DNA of 64,000 nt from Ignavibacteria bacterium (GCA_028714695.1 JAQTLX010000011.1:1-64000), one strand, 5' to 3'; positions 45,814 through 55,489 are shown, counted from the first letter of the stretch. Made by a program: numbers and translations. The notes: generated from the letters alone by a model not told the origin.

Positions 45814-46652
45814 TCAGCCAGTAATTTTAATAACTGTGCAAGTTTTTCTTTCATGTTTTTTCTGTCAACTATCAAATCCAGAAATCCGTGCTCAAGAACG
45901 AAATCCGAACGCTGAAATCCTTTCGGCAGGTCCTTGCCCGTTGCCTGTTTTATTACACGCGGTCCTGCAAAACCGATAAGTGCATTCGGTTCGGCAATGT
46001 TCAAATCGCCCTGCATCGCGTATGATGCGCTGGCTCCGCCTGTAGTCGGATTTGTAATCAATGAGATATAAGGAATCTTTTCTTCTGAAAGTTTTGCAAG
46101 CCTCGATGATATCTTTGCTAACTGCATAAGCGATACTGCGCCTTCCATCATTCTTGCGCCGCCGCTCGAAGATATAATAATAAGCGGTGTCTTGTTCTTT
46201 ATACATTTATCCACTGCCCTGCACATCTTTTCTCCTACTACGCTTCCCATGCTTCCGCCGATGAAACTGAAGTCCATGCAGGAAATAACGCATGGCAATT
46301 TATTTATTTCACCCGTACCCCATCTCAGCGCATCCTGGAGATTGGTCTTCTTTATCGTTTCTTCGATTCTTTTATCGTATGGCTTTGTATCCGTAAACTT
46401 TAACGGGTCAACGGATTTCATTTTCTTGTCATATTCCTTGAATGTACCTTCGTCGAATAACAGGCTGAAATATTCATTGCTTCCAATCCTGAAATGGTAA
46501 CCGCATTTAATACAGGTGTAAGAATTTCCTTCCCACTGTTTCTTATGCATCATTTCGCCGCATTCGTCGCACTTTACCCACATTCCGTCGGGTACATCCT
46601 GTTTAGGTGTATCGGTTGTAATATTTTTTTCAGATCTTTTAAACCAGGCCAT
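45810..46652 (-). CDS. accD: Acetyl-CoA carboxylase carboxyltransferase subunit beta
   Basis: 280 aa. Transfers carboxyl from biotin to acetyl-CoA for fatty acid synthesis. A Cys4 zinc ribbon (CDECGEMMHKKQWEGNSYTC...C) is followed by the crotonase-like carboxyltransferase fold with ISSSGGARMMEGAVSLMQ and PTTGGASASYAM oxyanion loops. It starts 78 bp downstream of tsaB, and panC overlaps its end. Confidence 0.96.
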   Translation of the reverse strand: MAWFKRSEKNITTDTPKQDVPDGMWVKCDECGEMMHKKQWEGNSYTCIKCGYHFRIGSNEYFSLLFDEGTFKEYDKKMKSVDPLKFTDTKPYDKRIEETIKKTNLQDALRWGTGEINKLPCVISCMDFSFIGGSMGSVVGEKMCRAVDKCIKNKTPLIIISSSGGARMMEGAVSLMQLAKISSRLAKLSEEKIPYISLITNPTTGGASASYAMQGDLNIAEPNALIGFAGPRVIKQATGKDLPKGFQRSDFVLEHGFLDLIVDRKNMKEKLAQLLKLLAD

Positions 46653-46730
46653 TTTAAGTAATTTTAATTTTTTTAAAATTTGTCATATCTGAGAAAGCAT
46701 TTTCTCTGCGCTCTAAGATATGCCAGTATT

Positions 46731-47372
46731 TTAACCGGTTATTGTCTTCATGTAAAAAGGTTCGCTTGAAACATAATCTGCAATCCGGTTCTCGTTTATT
46801 GCCCGCATCGTTAATTCGTACATCGATTCGGCACCTGAAATATCCGATAAATCCTTTACCGTGTAACCTTCGGAAAATTGTGTTTCCGTTTTTTCGTTGA
46901 TTAAGTAAATTCTGTCTTTCTTAAGTTCGGAGAGGCTTATAACCCTGTAGTCCGATATTCTCTTTGTTACCCTCTCTGAAAGCCTGTATTCGGCTGTATA
47001 AAAATCCTTGCTCTTGGAATATGAAAATATTAAAGGCATCAAAACCATGCCTTCTGTAACTTCCTTGTACTTGTTTGCCAGTATATCGAGCGATACTAAT
47101 TCAACCAGTTTTGCCCTCCCCGCGAAGCAAATTCCCTTCGCTATTGCCGAGCCTATCCTGACTCCCGTAAACGAACCGGGACCGTTCGATAAACCTATGT
47201 AATCTACATCGTTTAGACTGAACCCATGGCTGTCGAATGCTTTCTTTATTTCATATATTAACCCGTCAGCATTTTTCTCTGAATTCAGGACATCTAATAT
47301 AACAAAATTGCCATTCTTGTTATAGGCAAATTCGATTTTTTTAAACGTACTGTCGATTAGTAGAATATTCAA
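46731..47372 (-). CDS. tsaB: tRNA threonylcarbamoyladenosine biosynthesis protein TsaB
   Basis: 213 aa. An ASKHA-fold partner of TsaD in making t6A37 in ANN-decoding tRNAs. ILLIDSTFKKIEFA at the N-terminus and IGLSNGPGSFTGVRIGSAIAKG at about 58-80 are the conserved TsaB motifs. The C-terminal half is more variable, as usual. Three bp downstream of tsaE in the same operon. Confidence 0.92.
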   Translation of the reverse strand: MNILLIDSTFKKIEFAYNKNGNFVILDVLNSEKNADGLIYEIKKAFDSHGFSLNDVDYIGLSNGPGSFTGVRIGSAIAKGICFAGRAKLVELVSLDILANKYKEVTEGMVLMPLIFSYSKSKDFYTAEYRLSERVTKRISDYRVISLSELKKDRIYLINEKTETQFSEGYTVKDLSDISGAESMYELTMRAINENRIADYVSSEPFYMKTITG

Positions 47373-47375
47373 AAT

Positions 47376-47804
47376 TCAATCAATAATTTCAATAATCCGG
47401 TCATTTTCGCCTGTTCCGTATGAAAATTTGACCTTTTTAAACGATTTTCCCAAATATTTTTCAGCCAGTTCCGGCCACTCTATCAGGCATATAGAACCGG
47501 ATTCGATGTATTCATCGAATCCGATTGTGCCTAACTCTTCCGGCATGTTCAATCTGTAAAGATCGAAATGATATATCTTCAAAGCCTCGCTCCCGGACTC
47601 CCCGCTGTATTCATTTACTATGATAAATGTAGGACTGTTCACAACTTCGCTAACACTGAAGCCGTTGCAGATTCCCTTTACAAACTGCGTCTTGCCGGTC
47701 CCTAAATCACCCTCAAGCCCTATTACATCCCCGGCTTTAAGGTTTTTCGAAAATATTTCGCCCTGCTTTATCGTCTCATTTGCAGAACCCGATACTATCC
47801 TCAT
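47376..47804 (-). CDS. tsaE: tRNA threonylcarbamoyladenosine biosynthesis ATPase TsaE
   Basis: 142 aa, P-loop ATPase working with TsaB and TsaD. Walker A: LEGDLGTGKTQFVKG; SPTFIIVNEYSG is switch I-like; IYHFDLYRL and LIEWPE are conserved. Its start overlaps the porX stop by 4 bp. Confidence 0.95.
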   Translation of the reverse strand: MRIVSGSANETIKQGEIFSKNLKAGDVIGLEGDLGTGKTQFVKGICNGFSVSEVVNSPTFIIVNEYSGESGSEALKIYHFDLYRLNMPEELGTIGFDEYIESGSICLIEWPELAEKYLGKSFKKVKFSYGTGENDRIIEIID

Positions 47805-49363
47805 CCCTTGCTCTCCAGAAATGCAACGGGAAGTATCATTTCTTCCATTGATATTCCCCCGTGTTGGAATGTGTCGTTGTAGTAATTCAGGAATTTGTGA
47901 TAATCCGTTGGATATACAAAATAAAAATCTTCCTTTGCAATTATGTAATTTACCATTCCGTTCCTTAACGGCAATTTGTAGTCAAGAGGATTCTTTACGA
48001 ATATCGCATTTCTCGATTCCGCCTTTACGTTCCTTCCGTATTTGTATCTCAGGTTAGTTGCGGATTCCTTGTCGCCCATTGCCTTCACGCCGTGCAGACA
48101 CCTTATGCTTCCGTGATCCGTTGTAATTATTATTTTTACATCTGATTTCGTAGACAACTGTCTCAGCATTCCGAAGAAAGAAGAATGCTCGAACCATGAT
48201 TCCGTCAGCGACCTGTACGCCGATTCATCGGGAGCGATTTCTTTAAGTATCGCATTGTCGCTCCTTGAATGCGCTATCATGTCAACGAAGTTTATGACAA
48301 TCGCATTTACATGATTGTTGCAGAATGAAAGAATCTTGTTTTCGATTCCTCTGCTGAATTCGGAATCCATTATTTTTGTGTAACGTAATTCGTTTCTTAA
48401 TTTTATTTTTCTTCTGTCAAATAACTTCTGCAAAAATTCCTTTTCGTAATTGTTCTTTGAGTTTTCGTCATCACCCGTTTTCCATAATTCCGGATAATGC
48501 TTTTCTATTTCCGAAGGATATAATCCGGCGAATATTGCGTTCCTGCAGTAAGGCGTGGCAGTAGGAAGCAGCGAATAATAATAATCCTTGCTGATTCTGA
48601 AGTAATTTTCGAGATACCTTTCCATCACGTTCCACTGGTCGAGCCTCATGCAGTCAACAACTATCAGGAATACCGATTTGTACTTATCAATATCCGGAAT
48701 CATGTATTTATCAACTACCTGATTGGATAATACCGGCGAACCTTCAGGGCTTTCTACCCAATCTCTGTAATTTTTTTCCACAAACTTCGAGAACTCTACA
48801 TTGCATTCGCGCCTCTGATCCAGCGCTGTCTGCTTTAAACCAAGTTCAGGATGCTCATCAAGTTCTATTTCCCAGTTCGTCATCTTAACGTGTATGTTAA
48901 TCCATTCATCCCATGTGAGGTCGTTCATAAGTGATGAAGATATCTGATTGAATTCCTGTATGTAATCCCTCGATACCTGATCGCTTTTTAATTTCCTGCC
49001 TTCAAGAAATTTCTTCACAACAAGAAGTACCTGTTTCGGATTAACGGGCTTTAAAAGATAATCGGATATCTTCTTGCCGATTGCGTCCTCCATCAGGCTC
49101 TCTTCTTCGTTCTTCGTTACCATTACAACGGGAAGCGTAGGCTTTATGTCCTTTACTTCAACAAGCGTTTCAAGCCCGCCTTTACCCGGCATCATTTCGT
49201 CCATGAAAACAAGGTCAACGTCGTTATTGCGTATAAACTCAATCGCGTCATCGCCGTTTGTAGCCTGATAAACCTCGTAGCCCTTTTGTTTGAGAAATAG
49301 TATGTTCGACTTCAGTAAGTCTATTTCGTCATCAACCCAGAGAATTATTGCTTTGTTATCCAT
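47801..49363 (-). CDS. porX: PorX-type response regulator with PglZ domain
   Basis: 520 aa. The N-terminal receiver has Asp11, Asp12, the phospho-acceptor Asp55 (FMDEMMP), Thr83 and Lys105 (LLKPVN), all intact. After a linker of about 80 residues comes an alkaline-phosphatase-like PglZ domain from about 200 (VDCMRLDQW, TTDHGSIRCLHG). This is the architecture of PorX, which controls T9SS genes in Bacteroidota and hydrolyses oligonucleotides in some members. No partner kinase PorY is adjacent. The window holds T9SS cargos that it may regulate. It lies directly upstream of tsaE, an unusual neighbour for a secretion regulator. Confidence 0.92.
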   Translation of the reverse strand: MDNKAIILWVDDEIDLLKSNILFLKQKGYEVYQATNGDDAIEFIRNNDVDLVFMDEMMPGKGGLETLVEVKDIKPTLPVVMVTKNEEESLMEDAIGKKISDYLLKPVNPKQVLLVVKKFLEGRKLKSDQVSRDYIQEFNQISSSLMNDLTWDEWINIHVKMTNWEIELDEHPELGLKQTALDQRRECNVEFSKFVEKNYRDWVESPEGSPVLSNQVVDKYMIPDIDKYKSVFLIVVDCMRLDQWNVMERYLENYFRISKDYYYSLLPTATPYCRNAIFAGLYPSEIEKHYPELWKTGDDENSKNNYEKEFLQKLFDRRKIKLRNELRYTKIMDSEFSRGIENKILSFCNNHVNAIVINFVDMIAHSRSDNAILKEIAPDESAYRSLTESWFEHSSFFGMLRQLSTKSDVKIIITTDHGSIRCLHGVKAMGDKESATNLRYKYGRNVKAESRNAIFVKNPLDYKLPLRNGMVNYIIAKEDFYFVYPTDYHKFLNYYNDTFQHGGISMEEMILPVAFLESKG

Positions 49364-49435
49364 GTATTTTCGCTTTGATTAAAGAAATAGTATCAATGCA
49401 TCATATAAGTTTTTGTTTTATAAGATTATAACAAT

Positions 49436-50857
49436 TTATATACGTTTAAGATTTAGTTCAACTACATTTTCTATGTGATACGTCTGGGGAAACATATCAA
49501 CCGGTTGAATTCTTCCTATCTCATACCTGCCCCCGCTCATGATTATTTTCAAATCCCTCGCCTGTGTCGAAGGGTTACAACTGACGTATACAATCTTTTC
49601 GAAATCTTTTCCGCTCAACACTTCGCATATATCCGGATGTAACCCCGAACGCGGAGGGTCAAGAATTATTTTATTATATCCGTGCATTACTCCCTCTTCA
49701 TTCAGAAAATCCTTTATGTCGGTCGTTATAAATTGAACGTTTTCTATTCCGTTTAGTTTCGCATTTTCTTCCGCGCTTAATATTGATTCTTCTATTAGTT
49801 CCGCGCCTTTTACGCTTTCGACTAAATCCGAAATGAAAATCGAAATTGAACCTGTCCCGCAGTAAAGGTCAAGGACCCTGTCGGTCTTTTTAAAATCACC
49901 GAACTCTACTACTTTCGAATAAAGTTTCTCCGCCTGCTTTGTGTTTGTCTGGAAAAATGCGTTGGGTGAGATATTAAAATTATATTCAATGCCGTCCCTT
50001 TTCAACTTTTCTTCTATGAATCCTTTGCCGTATAATATAATTATATCCTCTGCAAACGCTACCTGCGCCTTCTTCTGCGTCAGTGAATTCAATAGCGTCG
50101 TAACTTCGGGAAATTTTTCTTTCATAAGCCCTGCGTATTCCGTCATGAGTTCCTTGTCAAAATCGTGAGTGATAAGATTTACCATGAAATCTTTTGTATT
50201 ACTGCATTGCCTTATAATAAGAAATCTCAGGTACCCTTCATGCGTACGTGTGCTATATATAGAGAGTCCCTTCGTCTTGAAAAAGTCTCTTGAAAAATTC
50301 ACTATGCGCGCCGATACCTCAGACTGAAGAAAACACTCTTCTATATCGAGTATCTTCGAATGGAATTTCGGTATGTGAAGTCCGAGCGCAAATCTTTCTC
50401 TTTCCTTTGATAAATCGACTTCTGTCATCCATTTTTCATCCGAGAATGAGAACTCCATCTTGTTCCTGTAAAAATATTCATTGTCCGTTTTCAGTGCCAA
50501 TGGTATATCCAAATTTTCGAAACCACCTATTTTTTCAAATGCGCTCTTTACGCTTTCAGTCTTGAACTCGAGTTGCTTTCCATATGCATAATTCTGAATT
50601 TTGCATCCGCCGCATGTTCCGAAATGTCGGCACTTAGCGTCAACTCTGTCAGGCGATTTCTCCATTATCTCAATCGTCTCCGCTTCGGCATAATTGTTCT
50701 TGCGTTTTTTTATGACCGCTTTAACCCTGTCGCCGGGCAGTGCATCCGATACGAAAATTACAAACCCCTCAGCCGACTTGGAAATGCCCTTTCCTTCGGA
50801 CGAAATACCTGTTATGCTTAGAACAACCTCATTACCCTTTTTAAACTCTTCTGTCAT
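49436..50857 (-). CDS. rlmD: 23S rRNA (uracil-5-)-methyltransferase RlmD-like
   Basis: 473 aa. An N-terminal TRAM domain (residues 1-60, GKGISKSAEGFVIFVSDALPGD) is followed by a Fe4S4 motif, CRHFGTCGGCKIQ plus a fourth Cys. The SAM-binding fold has LDLYCGTGSISIFI; ILDPPRSGLHP and VYVSCNPSTQARDL, with the catalytic Cys in the latter, close the methyltransferase. This is the RumA family; the specific uridine (U1939 by E. coli numbering) is inferred from homology. Genes 5' of it are on the other strand. Confidence 0.92.
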   Translation of the reverse strand: MTEEFKKGNEVVLSITGISSEGKGISKSAEGFVIFVSDALPGDRVKAVIKKRKNNYAEAETIEIMEKSPDRVDAKCRHFGTCGGCKIQNYAYGKQLEFKTESVKSAFEKIGGFENLDIPLALKTDNEYFYRNKMEFSFSDEKWMTEVDLSKERERFALGLHIPKFHSKILDIEECFLQSEVSARIVNFSRDFFKTKGLSIYSTRTHEGYLRFLIIRQCSNTKDFMVNLITHDFDKELMTEYAGLMKEKFPEVTTLLNSLTQKKAQVAFAEDIIILYGKGFIEEKLKRDGIEYNFNISPNAFFQTNTKQAEKLYSKVVEFGDFKKTDRVLDLYCGTGSISIFISDLVESVKGAELIEESILSAEENAKLNGIENVQFITTDIKDFLNEEGVMHGYNKIILDPPRSGLHPDICEVLSGKDFEKIVYVSCNPSTQARDLKIIMSGGRYEIGRIQPVDMFPQTYHIENVVELNLKRI

Positions 50858-51219
50858 TTATATGTTTTTTACTATTTTCTGTTTATTTTGATATTTAAAT
50901 CTAACCCCTAAATTCTTACTACTAGAATCTAACTTTTGTTCTTCAACAAATTTCGCTTTTCTGCAATTCGATTACAATCCAACAATGAATCTATGAAAAT
51001 CAGATACTAATCCATTCATATCTCGTTTTTCTCCGTGGCTCTCTGTGAGATCTCCGTGGCTCTCTGTGAAACTGCTCTTTATCAGAAAACCAAATCACAA
51101 TTTAATTACAATCCGACAATGAATACAACAATATCAAATTTTGCAATTTCAATTTTAAACATTTAATTATTAATTACTAATTATCTTGAATCTTACTTAT
51201 TATCGAAATATTTTAAACT
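50858..51219. other. Spacer with short direct repeats upstream of kdsD
   Basis: It holds a 21-bp tandem pair (51030-51050 and 51051-51071, TCTCCGTGGCTCTCTGTGA) and two dispersed copies of ATTACAATCC-ACAATGAAT (50971-50990 and 51105-51124) differing at one base. The last 40 bp carry TAATTATTAATTACTAATTA. No gene is seen. Confidence 0.7.
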
Positions 51220-52191
51220 ATGGAAAAAGACCTTTTTAACGCAAAAACCGTTATATCTAAAGAGAAAAGAGCCGTATCGGAACTCGAGAAACGCTTCAAC
51301 GATAATAAATTCAGGAAAATTTTCCTCAAAGCAATAAACACAATTTATAACTGCAAAGGAAAAGTCGTTATTTCCGGCATCGGTAAATCCGGAATCGTAG
51401 CACAAAAAATTGTCGCTACATTTAATTCCACAGGCACTCACTCCGTGTTCCTTCACTCTGCCGACAGCATCCACGGCGACCTCGGTATTATCGAGGAGTC
51501 GGATATAATTATTCTGATTTCAAAAAGCGGTGAATCCGAAGAAGTGAATACTCTTGTACCCTATTTGAATAGTCTTAAGACGAAAATTATAGTTATCACA
51601 GGCAATACATCTTCCACACTCGCGAAAAGTTCCGATATCGTTATTGATGCTTCCGTTAAAGAAGAAGCATGCCCGCATAACCTTGCTCCGACTTCGTCAT
51701 CAACCGTGACGCTCGTAATCGGCGATGCGCTTGCCGTTACCCTGCTTCAGAAACGCGGATTCACGAAAGAGGATTTTGCTTTCCTGCACCCGGGAGGAAT
51801 ACTCGGAAGAAAACTTCTTCTGAAAGTAGAAGATATAATGGTCAAAGGAACAGATATTCCAATTGTAAAAAAAGATACACGAGTTAAAGACCTTATTTAT
51901 TCAATATCCTCAAAACGACTCGGCTGCGCTGTAGTGGTTAACAACGGCAGAATAGAAGGATTTGTAACTGATGGAGATATAAGACGGCTGCTTGAAAAAG
52001 ATGTTGACGTAAGGAATATCAAGACATCCGATTTCATGAATAAAACTCCGAAAACCGTCCGCAAAGATATCCTCGCAAAAACCGCTCTCGAAATTATGGA
52101 AAAAAATAAAATTACTCAACTGATTATTGCCGATAAGAAAAAACTCGAAGGCTTGCTGCATATGCATACTTTAGTCGAACTCGGACTCTGA
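51220..52191 (+). CDS. kdsD: Arabinose-5-phosphate isomerase (KpsF/GutQ/KdsD)
   Basis: 323 aa. SIS domain (residues 40-180): GKVVISGIGKSGIVAQKIVATF, ISKSGESEEV and the LAPTSSSTVTLVIGDALAV segment. Two CBS domains follow (VKDLIYSISSKRLGCAVVVN and TALEIMEKNKITQLIIAD). It interconverts ribulose-5-phosphate and arabinose-5-phosphate, the first step to Kdo for lipopolysaccharide. Its stop overlaps the lptC start by one base. Confidence 0.94.
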   Translation: MEKDLFNAKTVISKEKRAVSELEKRFNDNKFRKIFLKAINTIYNCKGKVVISGIGKSGIVAQKIVATFNSTGTHSVFLHSADSIHGDLGIIEESDIIILISKSGESEEVNTLVPYLNSLKTKIIVITGNTSSTLAKSSDIVIDASVKEEACPHNLAPTSSSTVTLVIGDALAVTLLQKRGFTKEDFAFLHPGGILGRKLLLKVEDIMVKGTDIPIVKKDTRVKDLIYSISSKRLGCAVVVNNGRIEGFVTDGDIRRLLEKDVDVRNIKTSDFMNKTPKTVRKDILAKTALEIMEKNKITQLIIADKKKLEGLLHMHTLVELGL

Positions 52192-52715
52192 TGAAATTTA
52201 ATCTACTCTACATATTATTAATATCGCTCGCGCTGTTCTCATGCGAAAATAAATTCGGTCCTCCGAAAATCAATCTTAAAGCCGAAGATATTCCCGAACA
52301 GGAAAGTTGGAACTCATCTGTCGTCTTCTCAGATTCCGGTAACGTTAAAGCAGTCCTCAAAGCGGGACATATCTCCGTTTATAACAAAAGAGGCTATACG
52401 CTTATAGACAGCGGCGCGGTAGTCGATTTTTTTAAGAACGGCGAAAAGGTATCAACCCTCACAAGCCGCAGAGGGAAAGTTCTCGAACCCTCAAAAAATA
52501 TCGAAATTTATGACAGCGTTACCGTTGTCAATAAAGAAGGCAGCGTTCTCAAAACTCAGAAACTCCTCTGGGATAATAAAACACAAAGGGTCTCCACCGA
52601 TGTTTATGTGAAAATCACTACTCCAAAAGAAGATGTAGAAGGCATCGGATTCGAATCCGACCAGAGTCTTAAAAATTATACTATCTACAAAGTAACGGGA
52701 GTGTTTTCAAAATGA
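52191..52715 (+). CDS. lptC: LptC-like LPS export lipoprotein
   Basis: 174 aa. N-terminal signal with LFSCE lipobox (Cys18), so lipid-anchored. The rest matches LptC-related proteins: SVVFSDSGNVKAVLKAGHISVY, VSTLTSRRGKV and VEGIGFESDQSLKNYTIYKVTG, the repeating beta strands of the OstA/LptC fold. It should carry lipopolysaccharide from the inner-membrane ABC transporter to LptA. It overlaps both kdsD and the next gene. Confidence 0.88.
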   Translation: MKFNLLYILLISLALFSCENKFGPPKINLKAEDIPEQESWNSSVVFSDSGNVKAVLKAGHISVYNKRGYTLIDSGAVVDFFKNGEKVSTLTSRRGKVLEPSKNIEIYDSVTVVNKEGSVLKTQKLLWDNKTQRVSTDVYVKITTPKEDVEGIGFESDQSLKNYTIYKVTGVFSK

Positions 52716-54148
52716 TAAAAATATTCCTGAAAATATTATTCGTATTTGTTTTTCTGTTTTCGTTTTCACACTGTTCCGCTCAGGATAAAATCCAGTTGAA
52801 GAAAAGCGATAAACTGACGGGGAAAACAATTGACGGCAAATCAGTGCGCGAAGCCTCAGGCAACGTCAACCTCATTCAGGGAAACGTAGTTGTGTATTGC
52901 GATAATGCCATTCAGTATATCGACGACAACTGGGTGGAACTGCGGGGCAATGTAAAGATGTATCAGGATACGCTTTCCCTCTTCACTTCGAAAGCAATAT
53001 ATTACGGCAACGAGAAGAAGGCAGTCTGCGACGGCTCCGTTACGCTTAAAGACCCTAATGCAACTCTCCGCGCTAATCACGGCGTTTATTTTTTCAATGA
53101 TGCAAAAGCAATTTTCAACGGCGATGTTATTATCGTAAATCCAACGTATAAAATCACTTCAGATGAACTTACGTATATGCGCAATACCGAAGATTCATAT
53201 CCTCGCGGAAACGTTGTTGTGTATACGGATTCAGCGATTATCAAAGCAGAAAATATCGATTTTCTTAAACGTCTGGGAAAAACTTTCGCCTATGATAAAG
53301 TCAGCATAGAGAAAGACTCTTCAATCATTTTTTCCGATACTCTGACCGATCTTAAATTCGAAAAGAAAAGCATTGCGACAGGTAACGTAAAAATTCTTAA
53401 CCTCCGCAATAATCTTGTCGTTACCGGCAACTATTCGGAAAACTATCAGGAAAATAAGTTTGCATTCGTAAGAGGGAATGCCCGGCTTACACAGATAGAA
53501 AACGAAAAGGACACTTTATACATATACAGCAATATTCTCGAAACATACAGGACTCCGCCCGAAAAATATAAGGCAAAGGAAAATGTGGAAATTATACGCG
53601 GAACATTCCTCGCCAAAAGCGATACGGCAATTTTTTCAAAGACATCGGTTAAAGAACTTGAAATTATTTCTCTGTTTCCGAGACCCGTTGTCTGGCAGGA
53701 TAATCTGCAGTTGACTGCCGATTCTGTTTATGCAGAACTTATAAATCGAAAACTGTCATTTGTTTATGCGAAAAAACTCGAAGGCATGGAAGGCTCTAAG
53801 AACTCTTTCCTGCTCGTCCCTAACACCGATACAACTTTCAGCAACAGATTCGACCAGATAACGGGAAAAGATATAAAGATTATTTTTGAAAACGATTCGC
53901 TAAAATCCGTGGAGGTATATAAAAATTCCACGAGCATATACTTTGCTTACGAAAATCTTAAAGCAAACGGCGTGAATTTCGTCAACGGCGAGAATATGTT
54001 TATCTCTTTCGACAGCGACAAGAAAGTATCGAAAATCAGAATAGATAAATTCCCGAAAGGTCAGTATATACCCGAAGTAAAAATTAGCACCGTGCTTCTT
54101 ACTCTACCCGGCTTCATACTTAGAAACGATAAACCTGTCAGGAAATAA
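52712..54148 (+). CDS. OstA/LptA-like periplasmic protein
   Basis: 478 aa. Signal peptide to about residue 24 (ending HCSAQ). Repeated short strands (GNVVVYCDNAIQYIDDNWVELRGNVKMYQDTLS, GNVVVYTDSAIIKAENID) form an OstA/LptA jelly-roll, the periplasmic LPS bridge. It is much longer than E. coli LptA (about 185 aa) and shorter than LptD, a size common in this phylum. It overlaps lptC by 4 bp. LptB, F and G are elsewhere. Confidence 0.83.
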   Translation: MIKIFLKILFVFVFLFSFSHCSAQDKIQLKKSDKLTGKTIDGKSVREASGNVNLIQGNVVVYCDNAIQYIDDNWVELRGNVKMYQDTLSLFTSKAIYYGNEKKAVCDGSVTLKDPNATLRANHGVYFFNDAKAIFNGDVIIVNPTYKITSDELTYMRNTEDSYPRGNVVVYTDSAIIKAENIDFLKRLGKTFAYDKVSIEKDSSIIFSDTLTDLKFEKKSIATGNVKILNLRNNLVVTGNYSENYQENKFAFVRGNARLTQIENEKDTLYIYSNILETYRTPPEKYKAKENVEIIRGTFLAKSDTAIFSKTSVKELEIISLFPRPVVWQDNLQLTADSVYAELINRKLSFVYAKKLEGMEGSKNSFLLVPNTDTTFSNRFDQITGKDIKIIFENDSLKSVEVYKNSTSIYFAYENLKANGVNFVNGENMFISFDSDKKVSKIRIDKFPKGQYIPEVKISTVLLTLPGFILRNDKPVRK

Positions 54149-54227
54149 CTTCAAATGTTAAATTTCAAATTCTAAATTAGAAAACATTTAGTGCAGTACC
54201 AATTTAAAATTTAACATTGATAATTTA

Positions 54228-55370
54228 TCATTGTTTCAAAATCTTCTCGTAAAATTTCTCATAGACTCCCACAATCTTATCTTCATTAAAGTACTCCGCT
54301 CTCTCTCTAGCGTTCTTCTGAAACAATTTGTATTTCTTCTCGTTAGTAAGCAGGTCAACTGCATACTTCGCCATTCTGTCAACATCTCCTATTTCTGCAA
54401 TATAACCCGTTTCTCCGTGCAGATTTAATTCAGGCAATCCGCCTACACTGCTTGATATGACAGGAACTCCGCAACTCATCGCCTCAAGCGCAGACAGACC
54501 GAAACTCTCAGCCTGAGACGGCATTAAGAATATATCCGCTATCGATAAAATTTCCGGCAGCGAATCCTGCTTGCCCATAAATTTTACGTAATCCGAAAGA
54601 CCCAATTCCCTGCACAACCTTTCACATGCGCTCCTTTCGGGACCGTCGCCGATTAATATCAATGACGATGGTATCTGTTCCCTGACTTTCGCGAATATTT
54701 TAATAACGTCATCCACCCTTTTTACGGGTCGAAAATTTGAAGTGTGTATCAGAATCTTATCACCCTTTTTTGCATAATTCTCTTTGAAACAATGACAACC
54801 TGCTCCGGTTTTCCTCTTGTACTTTTCCGTGTCGATGAAGTTGTATATCACTTCAATATCTTTCTCAATCTGATAATTCGAGATGGTCTTGTCTTTAAGA
54901 TATTTCGAAACCGCCGTTACTCCGTCAGACTGCTCTATACTGAATCTCATAGTCGGCAGAAAACTCGGCTCAAGCCCCACAAGCGTTATATCCGTTCCGT
55001 GAAGCGTCGTTATGATTTTTACATCCTTTGAATTCTTTCTTTCGCTCTTGAGAATTTCCCTCGCCATATATGCACTCGATGCATGAGGAATCGCGTAATG
55101 CGCATGAATAATGTCAAGGTCGTGAAACTTTACAACCTCTACCATCTTGCTTGTCAGCGCGATTGAATAAAGCGGATAATCGAACACGGGATATTTGTAC
55201 ATCTCAACTTCATGATAAAAAATATTCCCAACAAACGAATTCAGCCTCGTCGGCATTGCATATGATATAAAATGCACCTCGTGACCCTTCATCGCAAGCG
55301 TCTTGCCTAACTCAGTCGCCACAACTCCGCTGCCTCCATATGTGGGATAACAGGTAATTCCGATTTTCAT
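54228..55370 (-). CDS. bshA: N-acetylglucosaminyl L-malate synthase BshA
   Basis: 380 aa, GT-B fold glycosyltransferase family 4. The opening MKIGITCYPTYGGSGVVATE and HAHYAIPHASSAYMA are specific to BshA; PSQAESFGLSALEAMSCG is the C-terminal nucleotide-sugar motif. It makes the first precursor of bacillithiol, a low-molecular-weight thiol. bshB and bshC are not in the window. Other GT4 enzymes look broadly similar, but the N-terminal motif supports this call. Confidence 0.9.
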   Translation of the reverse strand: MKIGITCYPTYGGSGVVATELGKTLAMKGHEVHFISYAMPTRLNSFVGNIFYHEVEMYKYPVFDYPLYSIALTSKMVEVVKFHDLDIIHAHYAIPHASSAYMAREILKSERKNSKDVKIITTLHGTDITLVGLEPSFLPTMRFSIEQSDGVTAVSKYLKDKTISNYQIEKDIEVIYNFIDTEKYKRKTGAGCHCFKENYAKKGDKILIHTSNFRPVKRVDDVIKIFAKVREQIPSSLILIGDGPERSACERLCRELGLSDYVKFMGKQDSLPEILSIADIFLMPSQAESFGLSALEAMSCGVPVISSSVGGLPELNLHGETGYIAEIGDVDRMAKYAVDLLTNEKKYKLFQKNARERAEYFNEDKIVGVYEKFYEKILKQ

Positions 55371-55475
55371 AGTCTTCCTTTATCTTTCTAATAAAATACT
55401 TATATAAAACATAAAATTAAAATGAAAATGCATTAACGCATAAATATCCCCGCCGCCTGCCCGCCATGCCGAAGG

Positions 55476-55489
55476 CTCGCCGTGGCGAG
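55476..55489. repeat. 14-bp GC-core palindrome in a GC-rich element
   Basis: CTCGCC-GT-GGCGAG within CCGCCTGCCCGCCATGCC...GGCTCGCC. The GC-rich stretch (55449-55490) stands out from the AT-rich surroundings and resembles REP-like intergenic elements. Same design as 22648 and 26543. Confidence 0.6.
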
